A DNA stretch of 64,000 bases from Micromussa lordhowensis (Eukaryota > Cnidaria > Anthozoa > Scleractinia > Lobophylliidae), in assembly GCA_964020085.1 (NCBI GenBank), contig OZ026608.1, positions 13,111,479-13,175,478 of the forward strand, given 5' to 3'. Position 1 is the stretch's first letter; each line of letters begins with the position of its first letter. Below, in pieces: positions 1 through 9,218 of this stretch. The notes beneath the pieces are model-generated. The model did not search any database, had not been told where the DNA came from, and saw only the letters and a program-made list of their open reading frames with translations. The position numbers and the translations under genes were made by a program.

Positions 1-542
1 GCCTAACTTCATTTTACGTTATTACAGAACAGCATGAAAATTAAATAACTTTAATTAAACATTCATTTTAATATTTCACTTTTACTAAACGGGTACCTTC
101 TCTTTGGACTGACATTTTGGAGCGGAGGCCACTACAGAGGGGCTGTTTTGGTGAATGGTGTATGGCACCATTATGATTGGCTGTGGGAGAGGAATTCCAG
201 AGGTCAGGGACTCTCCACGGGGACTCTCCACGGGGAAGCCGTCCACCCCAAGTGGCTTCCTCCTCTCTCACTGCGTGTACATCTTTGAAAAGATTTTGCT
301 TTAAAAAGTGGCCTATATCCTTTGATCTGTTGTGAGTGTAGAATAATTTATAAAGCACAAAACATAGATAATCAATCAAAATTTCACTGTTGGAAAAAAG
401 CAATATTTGTATGAAAAAAAATTTGTGCAGGGGGTTTCAGCTGCAAAAAAAATTCCTGCACAAGCAGGGAGTGAAAAAAATTTTCAGGCAAACTGAAAAT
501 TCCCCACCCCTCCCCCCCATCACTTTTCTAATGGTCCATCCC
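1..542. other. Left edge, no supported gene
   Basis: No recognisable gene. Around 206-235 a 15-base block is repeated twice in tandem (ggactctccacgggg). From 410 to 520 there are A-runs and a gcagg-rich stretch that looks like degraded repeat. An open frame on the minus strand (68-403) has no recognisable domain and lies in low-information sequence, so it is not called. Similarity to the later array units starts at about 543. Confidence 0.5.
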
Positions 543-1984
543 TTATATGATATTTCATATATTCATTTGCATTCTTCGCCATCTACGGGTATAATATATT
601 CCTTAAATATATTTGTTCCGCAATCGATGTTTTTGCTGCATGCCTGGAAAGCACCGGGGGAGGAGGGGGTGGGATTTAGGTTATTCCTTGTGGCTTGTAC
701 TTGCTGGTAAGAGACATTTTGTATGATTGTGGTAAACATTTCTCCTACAACTCGCCCGAGACCATTCCCATCTGATCAACCATCTGATCAATCAAGTGTG
801 TCCATAAACACGCAAAAAAAAACTTGGCTAGTATCCAGCCATGTTGACCTCACGTTTGCATTAGGTCAATAACCCATTTATAAATAGGCTTGTCTCCTTC
901 GAGTTGATCAGCTTCTGCAAGTGACGTGTTGACTCATTGACAATTTCTTTGACTCAGAAAAAAATTGACCAATGACTTCCTTACATTCATTTGGGGTGTA
1001 GTGTTGAGAAAAAACTACTTGCTTGAGTAATATACATGGCTTATCGGATTCCCCAGGGGACGCATGTAAATTTCTGATAAGAGATATGTTTATTACTAGT
1101 AGTAATCAAAGATTATGAGAGTGCGTTCGACGCCGTATAAATGTTTATACAAATACCTTAACTGATCTCCCTAGCTGCCTCTCAACCTCTAAAAACCAAC
1201 CTTTTTTCATCAACAACCGGGGTGTTACAGAAAGATATTTCAGTGACAAAGTCCACGCCAGTCTGATTGAAGGTTTATTATGATTATTTCTAAATCCCAA
1301 ATCATAGCAAATACGCCGCTTTCTTTGTTACTGAACAGACCATACTCTGGATCAAGCTTACTTCACGTTAGGAATGTAAGCACTGATTAAGGAAGGTGTG
1401 TTTATTCATCAATGAACTAAAACGTTGAAAATAAATCAATCGCTAAAATGTATCAAAAAGGTTACCTGAATCTATAGAGCTCACTCTTAACTTGTGGTAA
1501 TTTATTTCTGGAGACGATCTTAGTTCTCGACCTAAAATATTTATTTGTTGAGTAATACGCGAGTGAATGATATCTCAATTATACTACAGCTACTACAACC
1601 TCTATGAGAATGCTTAGTCTAGTACCGCTTCGTCTCTTGTTAGACGATTTTTAAGCTTTCGCTCAGTGGTATCATAAAACATTTGCATTGAGTCGAAGAG
1701 AAGATTTACATACGAATTATGGCGAATACTTACGGAAACAAATTCAAATAGTATTATTTCTTCATCAAAAGTGACCTAGCTTCAGCAAGTGCTGTGTCTC
1801 TATCTAATAGCTGCGGAAAATATTGCTTGGAAGGTACCCGTGGTGAGGAATCTGATATATTCGAATATATCACAAAAAGTACATTAAAACACTTTTTCTA
1901 ATGCATCTACTCTATATTTGAAGACACAAAGTAAAACTTGCAGTCCTGTGTTTCACTCACGTGCGAAAGAACTCAACAACCATC

Positions 1985-2047
1985 AGCGGTCACGTGAACC
2001 ACACGAAACCTGTCTCGAGATAGTAAACTTTAGTAAAACCATTGCAT
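1985..2047 (-). other. Conserved 3' flank of the array gene
   Basis: Similarity between the two subfamilies extends past the stop codon. In A-C the minus strand reads TCTCGAGACAGGTTTCGTGTGG then TTCACGTGA. In D (about 21645-21680) it reads GCGAGACAAATTCGTCTGG then TTCACGTAA, and E (about 25225-25262) is close to D. This is probably 3' UTR. I see no AATAAA in the immediate downstream 300 bp on the minus strand. Confidence 0.4.
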
Positions 2048-2515
2048 TCAAAGCTCAGTTGAACACAGTGTCGTTGTAAGGTAACCATCTTGAACACTGG
2101 TTACACTGAAGGTACTCCAAGCCTCGTTCTCAAAGTCCTCCTCTATTATCATTGACTTGTCGAGGTTTACGTTCACCACTCTTCTTTGGTCAAAGGTTGC
2201 AGATGAATTTCTGAAGACAGGGCCGAATGGGTATCTATGGCCATAAAGCGCCTCTGACTCAGTCAGCTTTCTATCTCTCATCACAGGCTGTGATTTTCGT
2301 CTTCTTGGCATGGTATTGTTGGCGAAGTGGGTTTGTTTATTAAGGCCACCTTCTCCATTGTCACGTAAACGTGATTTCGTTCCTTTGTGAATCGTATCCT
2401 GTGGACAGGCAATTGTAGTCGAATCCCTGGAACGTGGTCTTGTATACTTGACATAGTTGTCGGAGTTCACTGAGGTTAAAAAACCAAAGAGTTTCAGGCA
2501 AAGGCGACCTTTCAT
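2048..2515 (-). CDS. Array gene copy A, unknown protein, 155 aa, STEL C-terminus
   Basis: I do not recognise this family. The frame is open upstream of 2515 without an ATG. I chose the ATG at 2513-2515 because it is the first methionine aligned in all five copies (MKG in A-C, MRG in D-E) and has A at -3. Features by residue: an LFGFLTS stretch at 9-15; a basic RPRSR at 26-30; an RxxSQP motif at 72-77, which fits a 14-3-3 mode I or basophilic-kinase site; the conserved core VVNVNLDKS at 113-121; an acidic patch at 125-131; and the tail VQDGYLTTTLCSTEL. The last four residues fit a class I PDZ ligand. There is no signal peptide, transmembrane segment or zinc motif. Being short, basic and acidic in blocks, it is probably a cytoplasmic, partly disordered adaptor-like protein (inference). 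It could also be the last exon of a spliced gene. Confidence 0.65.
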   Translation of the reverse strand: MKGRLCLKLFGFLTSVNSDNYVKYTRPRSRDSTTIACPQDTIHKGTKSRLRDNGEGGLNKQTHFANNTMPRRRKSQPVMRDRKLTESEALYGHRYPFGPVFRNSSATFDQRRVVNVNLDKSMIIEEDFENEAWSTFSVTSVQDGYLTTTLCSTEL

Positions 2516-2736
2516 GATATTTTGCAGCGTGCAGCGTAGCACTGTTTTAACAACGGATACTGGCCCAACTCTTCCTTAAGAAAGTTTGATCACAGGTATC
2601 CCAAGCTACTTGGAAGCGATGAACATTGTTATATGGCATTGCGTAACAGCGTAAATTGAAGAGTTTGTATGGAAATGTGACGATTGTATGTAAATAGTTC
2701 GAAAAATGGAAAAATAATTGAATAAAAACGACCTAC

Positions 2737-2820
2737 TTCGATTCTTCTGTGTTTTACTTTTGTCTCCGTGCCGTTTTGGGGTTGTTTCAACGCGATTTCA
2801 GTGAGTTTCATTTTCATCGT
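2737..2820 (-). other. Conserved upstream block with splice-donor-like end (unit A)
   Basis: A conserved segment 220-300 bp upstream of the gene begins with ATGAAAATGAAACTCACTG and ends GAA|GTAGGT (exon-like end at 2737). The same block in unit C ends in the stronger donor GAA|GTAAGT (at 15499) and in unit B at 9443. The open frame is broken by a stop in B, and its phase does not fit the downstream frame, so if it is an exon it is more likely 5' UTR. A possible acceptor lies at the AG before TATC near 2562 in A (GGGCCAG|TATC), conserved in B-D. Confidence 0.3.
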
Positions 2821-2853
2821 TTACTTCTCCCTTTCGCTCTGTCTCTCTCCCTC

Positions 2854-3143
2854 TATGTATACTTATTAAAAACTGGTCATTGGATAATGTAATTCGAGAG
2901 TTTTCATTGGCTTAGCCACCATGGGCTATGTGCCATTATACCATGCTCTACGAATATGGTAAGCGTACGCGTGATCTTTTTGAAGCGTTTATATTTTTGG
3001 GCCGTATTTAATAATACAATTATTCCACTCGCGCTTTTTGGATGTGAGATGATTATAGCCAACTCGGCGCTATGCGCCTCGTTGGCTATCTACTATCTCA
3101 TATCCAACGTGCGCTTGTCGAATAATTGTTAAATATATGTATA
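2854..3143. mobile_element. Hairpin MITE with 8-bp target duplication (unit A)
   Basis: An insertion of about 274 bp (2862-3135) is flanked by TATGTATA on both sides (2854-2861 and 3136-3143). Unit C has the uninterrupted site (ctcatatatgtatagagag near 15610), so the insertion is precise. The right part holds an inverted repeat around GGCTATA/GCCAACTCGGCGC with ends acaattattcc and ggaataattgt-like. An 8-bp duplication is typical of hAT-type elements. No coding capacity. Confidence 0.6.
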
Positions 3144-4050
3144 GAGAGAGGAAAACGATGAAAGTGCGCTGTTACGTAATGTCATATAACAATGTTCACG
3201 GCTTCCAAGTAGCTTGGGAGACCTGTGGTTAGGTGTTTTCCAGTAACGTGGCTTCGAACGTGACTCGATAAAGCAGTTATCCTTCTTGTTGTCATCGCGT
3301 CAAATGTTGATGGATAATAACTGGAAGAGTAATACAAGGAAAGATTTGTTCAAGGACACGAAGAGCGCCTTCGCGGGCCGAGGCTACAGGTTATAAAATT
3401 TGCAACTGTTTTGGTATTCCCATTAACCTTATTATTAAGGGTTTTAAGAAAGGTTAGCGCGAAACTATTTACAGAATCTTCAAACATGGCAGATCTGTTT
3501 AATCTTCGAAAAACATCATCGTGACAATCTCGCAAAATAATACCGTTCAAATCAGCAATCTAAACGGATAGTTTGCTTGCAAGACTGTTCAAGCGAAGCT
3601 TTAATTTTCACTTGAAATGAAGTTGGCGAAGGATGAACCTGAAATTATGCCGTGTGCGCAGGACTGCGGGGAAAACTGGATGTTTTCTTGTATCGCTCTC
3701 CTGAATAGCTGTGGAGGTGCTTCGTTGAACAGCACTTGATGCTTTTGCCAATGAATAAGAGATGAACTCTGCGATATTCATGTCTGCAAATTCAGGGGAA
3801 AGAGCGACTTGGCGGTCGGGTTTCCACAGTTTGTTTGCTTAGATCGATTAAATCTGTGATTGCCAAAGACATGTCCTGAAACTGCTGGAAGTCGAACGGC
3901 TGTAGGTCTTTCCTACGCTTTCAAAACTTTCAGGCCAAATTTTTCTGGTACAGCAGCAACTTGTTCTGAAACACTGAGGAAACGCGAATTTACGTCGGCC
4001 AATTTTTTTGGTTTGGTTAACGCATTATTCCCTCGGCTGAATAATGCTCA

Positions 4051-4084
<34 letters not shown>

Positions 4085-4306
4085 GAGAGTTTTCATTGGC
4101 TTAACCATCATGGGCTATGAGCCATTATACCATGCTCTACGAATATGGTAAGCGTACGCGTGATTTTTTGGGGGCGTTTTTATCTTTTTTAAAGTTCAGT
4201 TTCCTATATTTTTGGGGCGTTTTTAAGAAGACAATCATTCCACTGTTGGATATGAGATGATTATAGCCATCTCATATTCAACGCGCGCTTGTGGAATAAT
4301 TGTTAA

Positions 4307-4430
4307 TTAACAATTATTCCATTCGCGCTTGTTGGATATGAGATGGTTAATAGCCAACGAGGCCCGTAGGGCCGAGTTGGCTATAACCAATCTCATATAT
4401 CCAACAAGCGCGAATGGAATAATTGTTTCA
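4307..4430. mobile_element. Near-perfect foldback hairpin (unit A)
   Basis: About 120 bp that fold back on themselves. The left arm starts aacaattattccattcgcgc, the right arm ends gcgcgaatggaataattgtt, and the centre is ccgtaggg. The same hairpin family occurs at about 3010-3129, 9733-9840, 11028-11145 and, partly, 4230-4310. It follows the same leader (aaaactggatcattggataatg) as the MITE at 2862, so each of units A and B carries two copies of one family. Confidence 0.65.
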
Positions 4431-4609
4431 TTAAATTCTCAACCTTCGGTTTTGCTCAATTTTATTAAAGTCTAAGAAACGACCGGAAAGTGATGTGACT
4501 TCCGGGCGCTAAAACGAAATGATCTCTGAACGACATTTGCCGCATTCATTTTCATATAAGGTCAAACGCAGGTATAATGGCTGGTAACAGAGATCTAGTG
4601 AACCAAAAT

Positions 4610-4640
<31 letters not shown>

Positions 4641-5030
4641 GTTAATTAGCCAGAGATAGCGAACCAATCAGCTTTCTTGTAACGCCAAGATCACTGAGTG
4701 TGTATGTACTAAAGCCTGATATGACACACATAACCTCTTGAAGAAATGTCATTTAAGCCAAACATACTTGTTGTTTTTTGGCTAGTTTTTCCGTTACAGC
4801 ATTTTAAACGGTTTAGTTACGAAAATAAATTGCGTTGTGTTTACAAATTTTCAACACACAAAGTTATATTCTTTTCCAAATCTGAGCCTCGGATTTATTC
4901 TTAAAATATTGTGAAACTTTTGTATTTTTCAAATTTCAGTCTGATATTCTTATGAAATACATTCTTATAAAGAAAAATTAATGTACCTACATTTTCCAGT
5001 AACTTCCATCATAATTGGTCATAATGACTT

Positions 5031-5466
5031 ACTGTAAAACCTCGAATTAGCGCCTCCCCTCAAATAAGCGCCCTCTCTATCGGCCAAAATTTAAAATAAG
5101 CCCCTCCCCTCGAATAAGCGCCCTCCTCCCCTCCCCCTATCGACTCATTCAAGTACTGTCGTAACAGATGGTAGTGAATATCTGCTGAACCAACCCTGTG
5201 AAGCAGGCCTCGGCCGGTTAAAGGGGTTATATCACGTAGCTCTTCAAGAGAGTCAGGATCCTTCTGAGACCTCTGAGAAACTCACACATACATATGTTAT
5301 AAAAACTCATCATATCTGACCACGATTTGGAAAAAAATGTAATAAGCACCTCTCCCCCCCCCCCCCTCTTTTTTTTTGATTAAGTGCCTCCCTCAAAGGA
5401 CCGCCCTTCGTTTTCTCCTAAATACGAAATAAGCGCCCCGAGCGCGAATTCGAGGGTTTACGGGAT
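5031..5466. mobile_element. Inverted-end element, unit A copy
   Basis: A block of about 430 bp with inverted ends: left taaaacctcgaattagcgc, right gcgcgaattcgagggttta. The interior consists of imperfect repeats of aataagcgcc(c) and C-runs. Matching copies lie at about 11752-12148 and 17064-17487, so it predates the duplication of the units. A related fragment (taccgtaaaatcccacgttaaagcc) is at about 48885-48955. Non-coding, probably a MITE. Confidence 0.5.
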
Positions 5467-6355
5467 ATGAAGGTAGCTCAGCAGCGACCAGGCAGGGCGG
5501 AAGCCAGAAAAAAAAAAAACTTGCCTAAAAAAATGACAAGAATCAAATCTGGACAGGAACCAAGTCTCAGGCTTCACCAGTCAATCCTGCAAGGAAAGGA
5601 AAATCGGAAAATAAATACATTTAACAAGTCTAGGAGAATACTAGTGAGGGGTGTCGGTCCTGACTGAAAGTCAACATGAAAACATAAGCTTAAATATTAG
5701 CACGGTGCTACTCGTCATCTAGCTGTCCTCACTAACTAAACAAGATCCAGAGCCCTTCGACTTCGTTTCGTTTTTACCAAAGTAATCATTCTGGCCAATC
5801 ACAAGACACACAGAAAATCCAATGAACCAATCAAAACTCATAGTGGATATGTGTAGCCGACGAGAAGCGGGAGAAAACGTGTGGAGCGAGTTGCGATTGC
5901 TTTGGGCTTTACTTCTGATTGGATCAAAAAGTGGCACGAGTTTTTTGAGTCAATCGTTTGAATGTAGTTTCAAATGCAAAACCAATTACTTTTCATCACT
6001 CAAATGAACGTACAACATTTGAAAAACTCTTTGTTAATTCTCAAGATGATAATTGAAATCTGAGAACCAGCTTATCTTTCAATAGCTAACGCTCATCCTT
6101 TACATGTGATTCATTTGATATTCTGCACAGCATAGGTGGCAAATTGTGTGCATTTCAGTCAAAGCGGAAGTTTACTTTTTTTTCTTTCAATGAGTAAAAG
6201 TTCCTTTTGGCAGAATCAGCGTTTTCTGTTCATTTGACCTGATGCTGGTTTTGAAAAAAAAGGAGTTTCTGAAGTGCTCTTGGTTCTACCGAAACACATG
6301 ATGAACCGATCCAAACCTAGGATTGGTGCTTATCTACAATCTTGGTCGGAATAAA

Positions 6356-6968
6356 ATTAACAAATGGTAAACGCCATAGCGTGTACTATTGAGTTATGGA
6401 TGCACGCGGGAGGTTGCTAAGCACGAAAGAAGCGTAACAGTCGCACGAGGCGATAGCCGAATGCGACTCTAGCTTCTTGAGGGCTTAGCAAAACTCCGAA
6501 GTGCATCCATAACTCAATAGTACACGCTATGGCGTTTACCATTTGTTTTATAACATAAACATTGTATTGTTTCTGCATATTAAGCGAGTTTGTAAAAGTT
6601 TTTGAAAGGAAAGTATGACGCGTACAAACAGCTCATTTGCATAATGGAGCGCGTGCACTTTCAAGTCCGAGTCGGTGTTTTCAGTTGCCGAGACAAATAT
6701 TTATTTCGTTAGATTTGATATTGTGGTAAAAAACAAATCAAATGTGGTTTAGCGTAGTCAGTACTCTTATCGAAAACAATACCCGTAATCACAGTGGTCA
6801 AAATGCTGTGGACTCACGAAGTGTAGCCAAGTAAGTCCGCAACAAATTGAGCTACATCACAAAGCGCGCGCTTTGCTTTAGTGAGTACGTCAGCAGCATA
6901 CACCCATGGGCAAATAGTAGATGCCGAATTAGCCAATCAGAGCGCGCGCTTTGCTTTAGTTATGTTAT
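6356..6968. mobile_element. Foldback insertion present only in unit A
   Basis: About 0.61 kb present in unit A and cleanly absent from unit B, where ggaataaaa joins tgagaaataaag near 13035. It contains a perfect 44-bp inverted repeat (6362-6405 and 6501-6544) around a 95-bp loop. The part 6590-6840 is the reverse-complement relative of sequence at about 62120-62420 (shared landmarks: cttatcgaaaacaa/ttgtcgataag, cacagtggtcaaaatg, gcaaatgagct). No coding capacity. Confidence 0.6.
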
Positions 6969-6996
6969 AATGAGAAATAAAGCCACCCCTATATAC

Positions 6997-7142
6997 ATAG
7001 TTGATCATCGCAGTGCTCTACCACCGTTATCGCAGAGGTCATGGGTTCGAATCCCGTTCAGGCCTGAATTTTTTTTTCTCAGGCTTTAATTTTGCAGCTG
7101 CTTTAAAAGCTGAGTATATATATAATTGCGATGATCAACTAT
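6997..7142 (+). mobile_element. tRNA-like SINE or MITE with inverted ends (unit A)
   Basis: A 146-bp element bounded by inverted 16-mers (atagttgatcatcgca at 6997 and its complement ending at 7142). It contains a perfect pol III B-box, GGTTCGAATCC (7044-7054), preceded by tRNA-like sequence (gtgctctaccacc, tatcgcagaggtcat), then a T-run and caggctttaat. It is not a functional tRNA: the acceptor arms do not pair around the B-box. Copies are at 13062-13207 (plus) and, in fragments, at about 20405-20500 and 61463-61600 (minus). Confidence 0.6.
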
Positions 7143-8756
7143 GTCTTCATATCTTTCTCCGCAGTTCAGTTATATGATATTTCATATATTCATTTGCATT
7201 CTTCGCCTTCTACGGATATAATATATTCCTTAAATATATTTGTTCCACAATCGATATTTTTGCTGCATGCCTGGAAGAAACCCATGGGTACTAGCATATT
7301 GCTCAGTACTAACTGCAAACCACGGGAGGAGGAGGAGGGGGAGGGGGTGGGATCTAGGTTATTCCCTGTGGCCTGTACTTGCTGGTAAGAGACATTTTGT
7401 ATGATTGTGGTAAACATTTCTCCTACAACTCGCCCAAGATCATTCCCATCTGATCAACCATCTGATCAAACAAGTGTGTCCATAAACACGCAAAAATAGA
7501 ACTTGGCTAGTATCCAGCCATCTTGACCTCACGTTTGCATTAGGTCAATAACCCATATATATATATATATAGGCTTGTCTCCTTCGAGTTGATCAGCTTC
7601 TGCAAGTGACGTGTTGACTCATTGACAAGTTCTTTGACTCAGAAAAAAATTGACCAATTACTTCCTTACTTTCACAGTTGGGGTGTAGTGTTGAGAAAAA
7701 ACAAAGTTTTTAAAACTACTTACTTGAGTAATGTACATGGCTTATCGGATTCTCCAGGGGACGCATGTAAATTTCTGATAAGAGATATGTTTATTACTAG
7801 TAGTAATCAAAGATTATGAGAGTGTGTTCGACGCCGTATAAATGTTTATACAAATACCTTAACTGATCTCCGTAGCTGCCTCTCAACCTCTAAAAACCAA
7901 CCTTTTTTCATCAACAACCGGGGTTTTACAGAAAGATAATGCAGTGACAAAGTCCACGCCAGTCTGATTGAAGGTTTACTTATGATTATTTCTAAATCCC
8001 AAATCATAGCAAATACGCCGCTTTCTTTGTTACTGAACAGACCATACTCTGGATCAAGCTTACTTCACGTTAAGAATGTAAGCACTGATTAAGGAAGGTG
8101 TGTTTATTCATCAATGAACTAAAACGTTGTAAATAAATCAATCGCTAAAATGTATCAAAAAGGTTACCTGAATCTATAGAGCTCACTCTTAACTTGTGGT
8201 AATATGTTTCTGGAGACGATCTTAGTTCTCGACCTAAAATATTTATTTGTTGAGTAATACGCGAGTGAATGATATCTCAATTATACTATAGCTAGGACAA
8301 CCTCTATGAGAATGCTTAGTCTAGTACCGCTTTGTCTCTTGTTAGACGATTTTTAAGCTTTCGCTGGTATCATAAAACATTAGCATTGAGTCGAAGAGAA
8401 GATTTACATACGAATTATGGCGAAAACTTACGGAAACAAATTCAAATAGTATTATTTCTTCATCAAAAGTGACCTAGCTTCAGCAAGTGCTGTGTCTCTA
8501 TCTAATAGCTGCGGAAAATATTGCTTGGAAGGTACCCGTGGTGAGGAATCTGATATATTCGAATATATCACAAAAAGTACATTTAAACACTTTTTCTAAT
8601 GCATCTACTCTATATTTGAAGACACAAAGTAAAACTTCAAATCCGCCTGCAGTCCTGTGTTTCACTCACGTGCGAAAGAACTCAACAACCATCAGCGGTC
8701 ACGTGAACCACACGAAACCTGTCTAGAGATAGAAAACTTTAGTAAAACCGTTGCAT

Positions 8757-9218
8757 TCAAAGCTCAGTTGAACACAGTGTCGTTGTAAGGTACCCATCTT
8801 GAACACTGGTTTCACTGAAGGTACTCCAAGCCTCGTTCTCAAAGTCCTCCTCTATTATCATTGACTTGTCGAGGTTTACGTTCACCACTCTTCTTTGGTC
8901 AAAGGTTGCAGATGAATTTCTGAAGACAGGGCCGAATGGGTATCTATGGCCATAAAGCGCCTCTGACTCAGTCTGATCTCTCATCACAGGCTGTGATCTT
9001 CGTCTTCTTGGCATGGTATTGTTGGCGAAGTGGGTTTGTTTATTAAGGCCACCTTCTCCATTGTCACGTAAACGTGATTTCGTTCCTTTGTGAATCGCAT
9101 CCTTTGGACAGGCAATTGTAGTCGAATCCCGGGAACGTGGTCTTGTATACTTGACAAAGTTGTCGGAGTTCACTGAGGTTAAAAAACCAAAGAGTTTCAG
9201 GCAAAGGCGACCTTTCAT
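8757..9218 (-). CDS. Array gene copy B, unknown protein, 153 aa, STEL C-terminus
   Basis: This is a near-identical paralogue of the gene at 2048-2515. It begins at the same conserved ATG (9216-9218). It differs by a 6-base in-frame loss just after the RxxSQP motif (RDRKLTES becomes RDQTES) and by a few substitutions. The core VVNVNLDKS, the acidic patch and the STEL end are unchanged, and no stop or frameshift is present. An in-frame indel and an intact frame in a recent duplicate suggest, but do not prove, that the protein is made. The flanks match copy A on both sides, so the whole unit was duplicated, not just the gene. Confidence 0.65.
   Translation of the reverse strand: MKGRLCLKLFGFLTSVNSDNFVKYTRPRSRDSTTIACPKDAIHKGTKSRLRDNGEGGLNKQTHFANNTMPRRRRSQPVMRDQTESEALYGHRYPFGPVFRNSSATFDQRRVVNVNLDKSMIIEEDFENEAWSTFSETSVQDGYLTTTLCSTEL

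Larger units (their letters stand above)
543..7169. repeat. Tandem array unit A (about 6.6 kb)
   Basis: This is the first long unit of the array. Its start (ttatatgatatttcatatattcatttgc) recurs at 7170, 13235 and, shortened, near 18363. Within the unit, in order: spacer, gene copy A (minus), a conserved upstream ATG block, a hairpin MITE (2862-3135), more spacer, a second hairpin MITE (about 4046-4430), an element with inverted ends (about 5031-5466), a CCAAT-rich stretch (about 5790-5930), a foldback insertion found only here (6356-6968), and a tRNA-like element (6997-7142). Unit B matches it almost base for base apart from small indels and that foldback insertion. Confidence 0.85.

Noticed and set aside
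68..403. 111-codon open frame on the minus strand
   Set aside because: No recognisable domain, overlaps a tandem 15-base duplication, and has no partner in the array units.
5467..5667. Plus-strand frame conserved between units A and B (also 12150-12347)
   Set aside because: Both units are recent duplicates, so conservation is expected. Unit C breaks the frame, and an A-run of varying length lies inside it.
5822..6007. Plus-strand frame repeated in units A, B and C (also 12495 and 17753)
   Set aside because: Composition is that of a CCAAT-rich regulatory stretch, frame length changes between units, and no domain is seen.
6997..7142. Functional tRNA gene
   Set aside because: A B-box is present but there is no cloverleaf with paired acceptor arms; the block is repeated with inverted ends.
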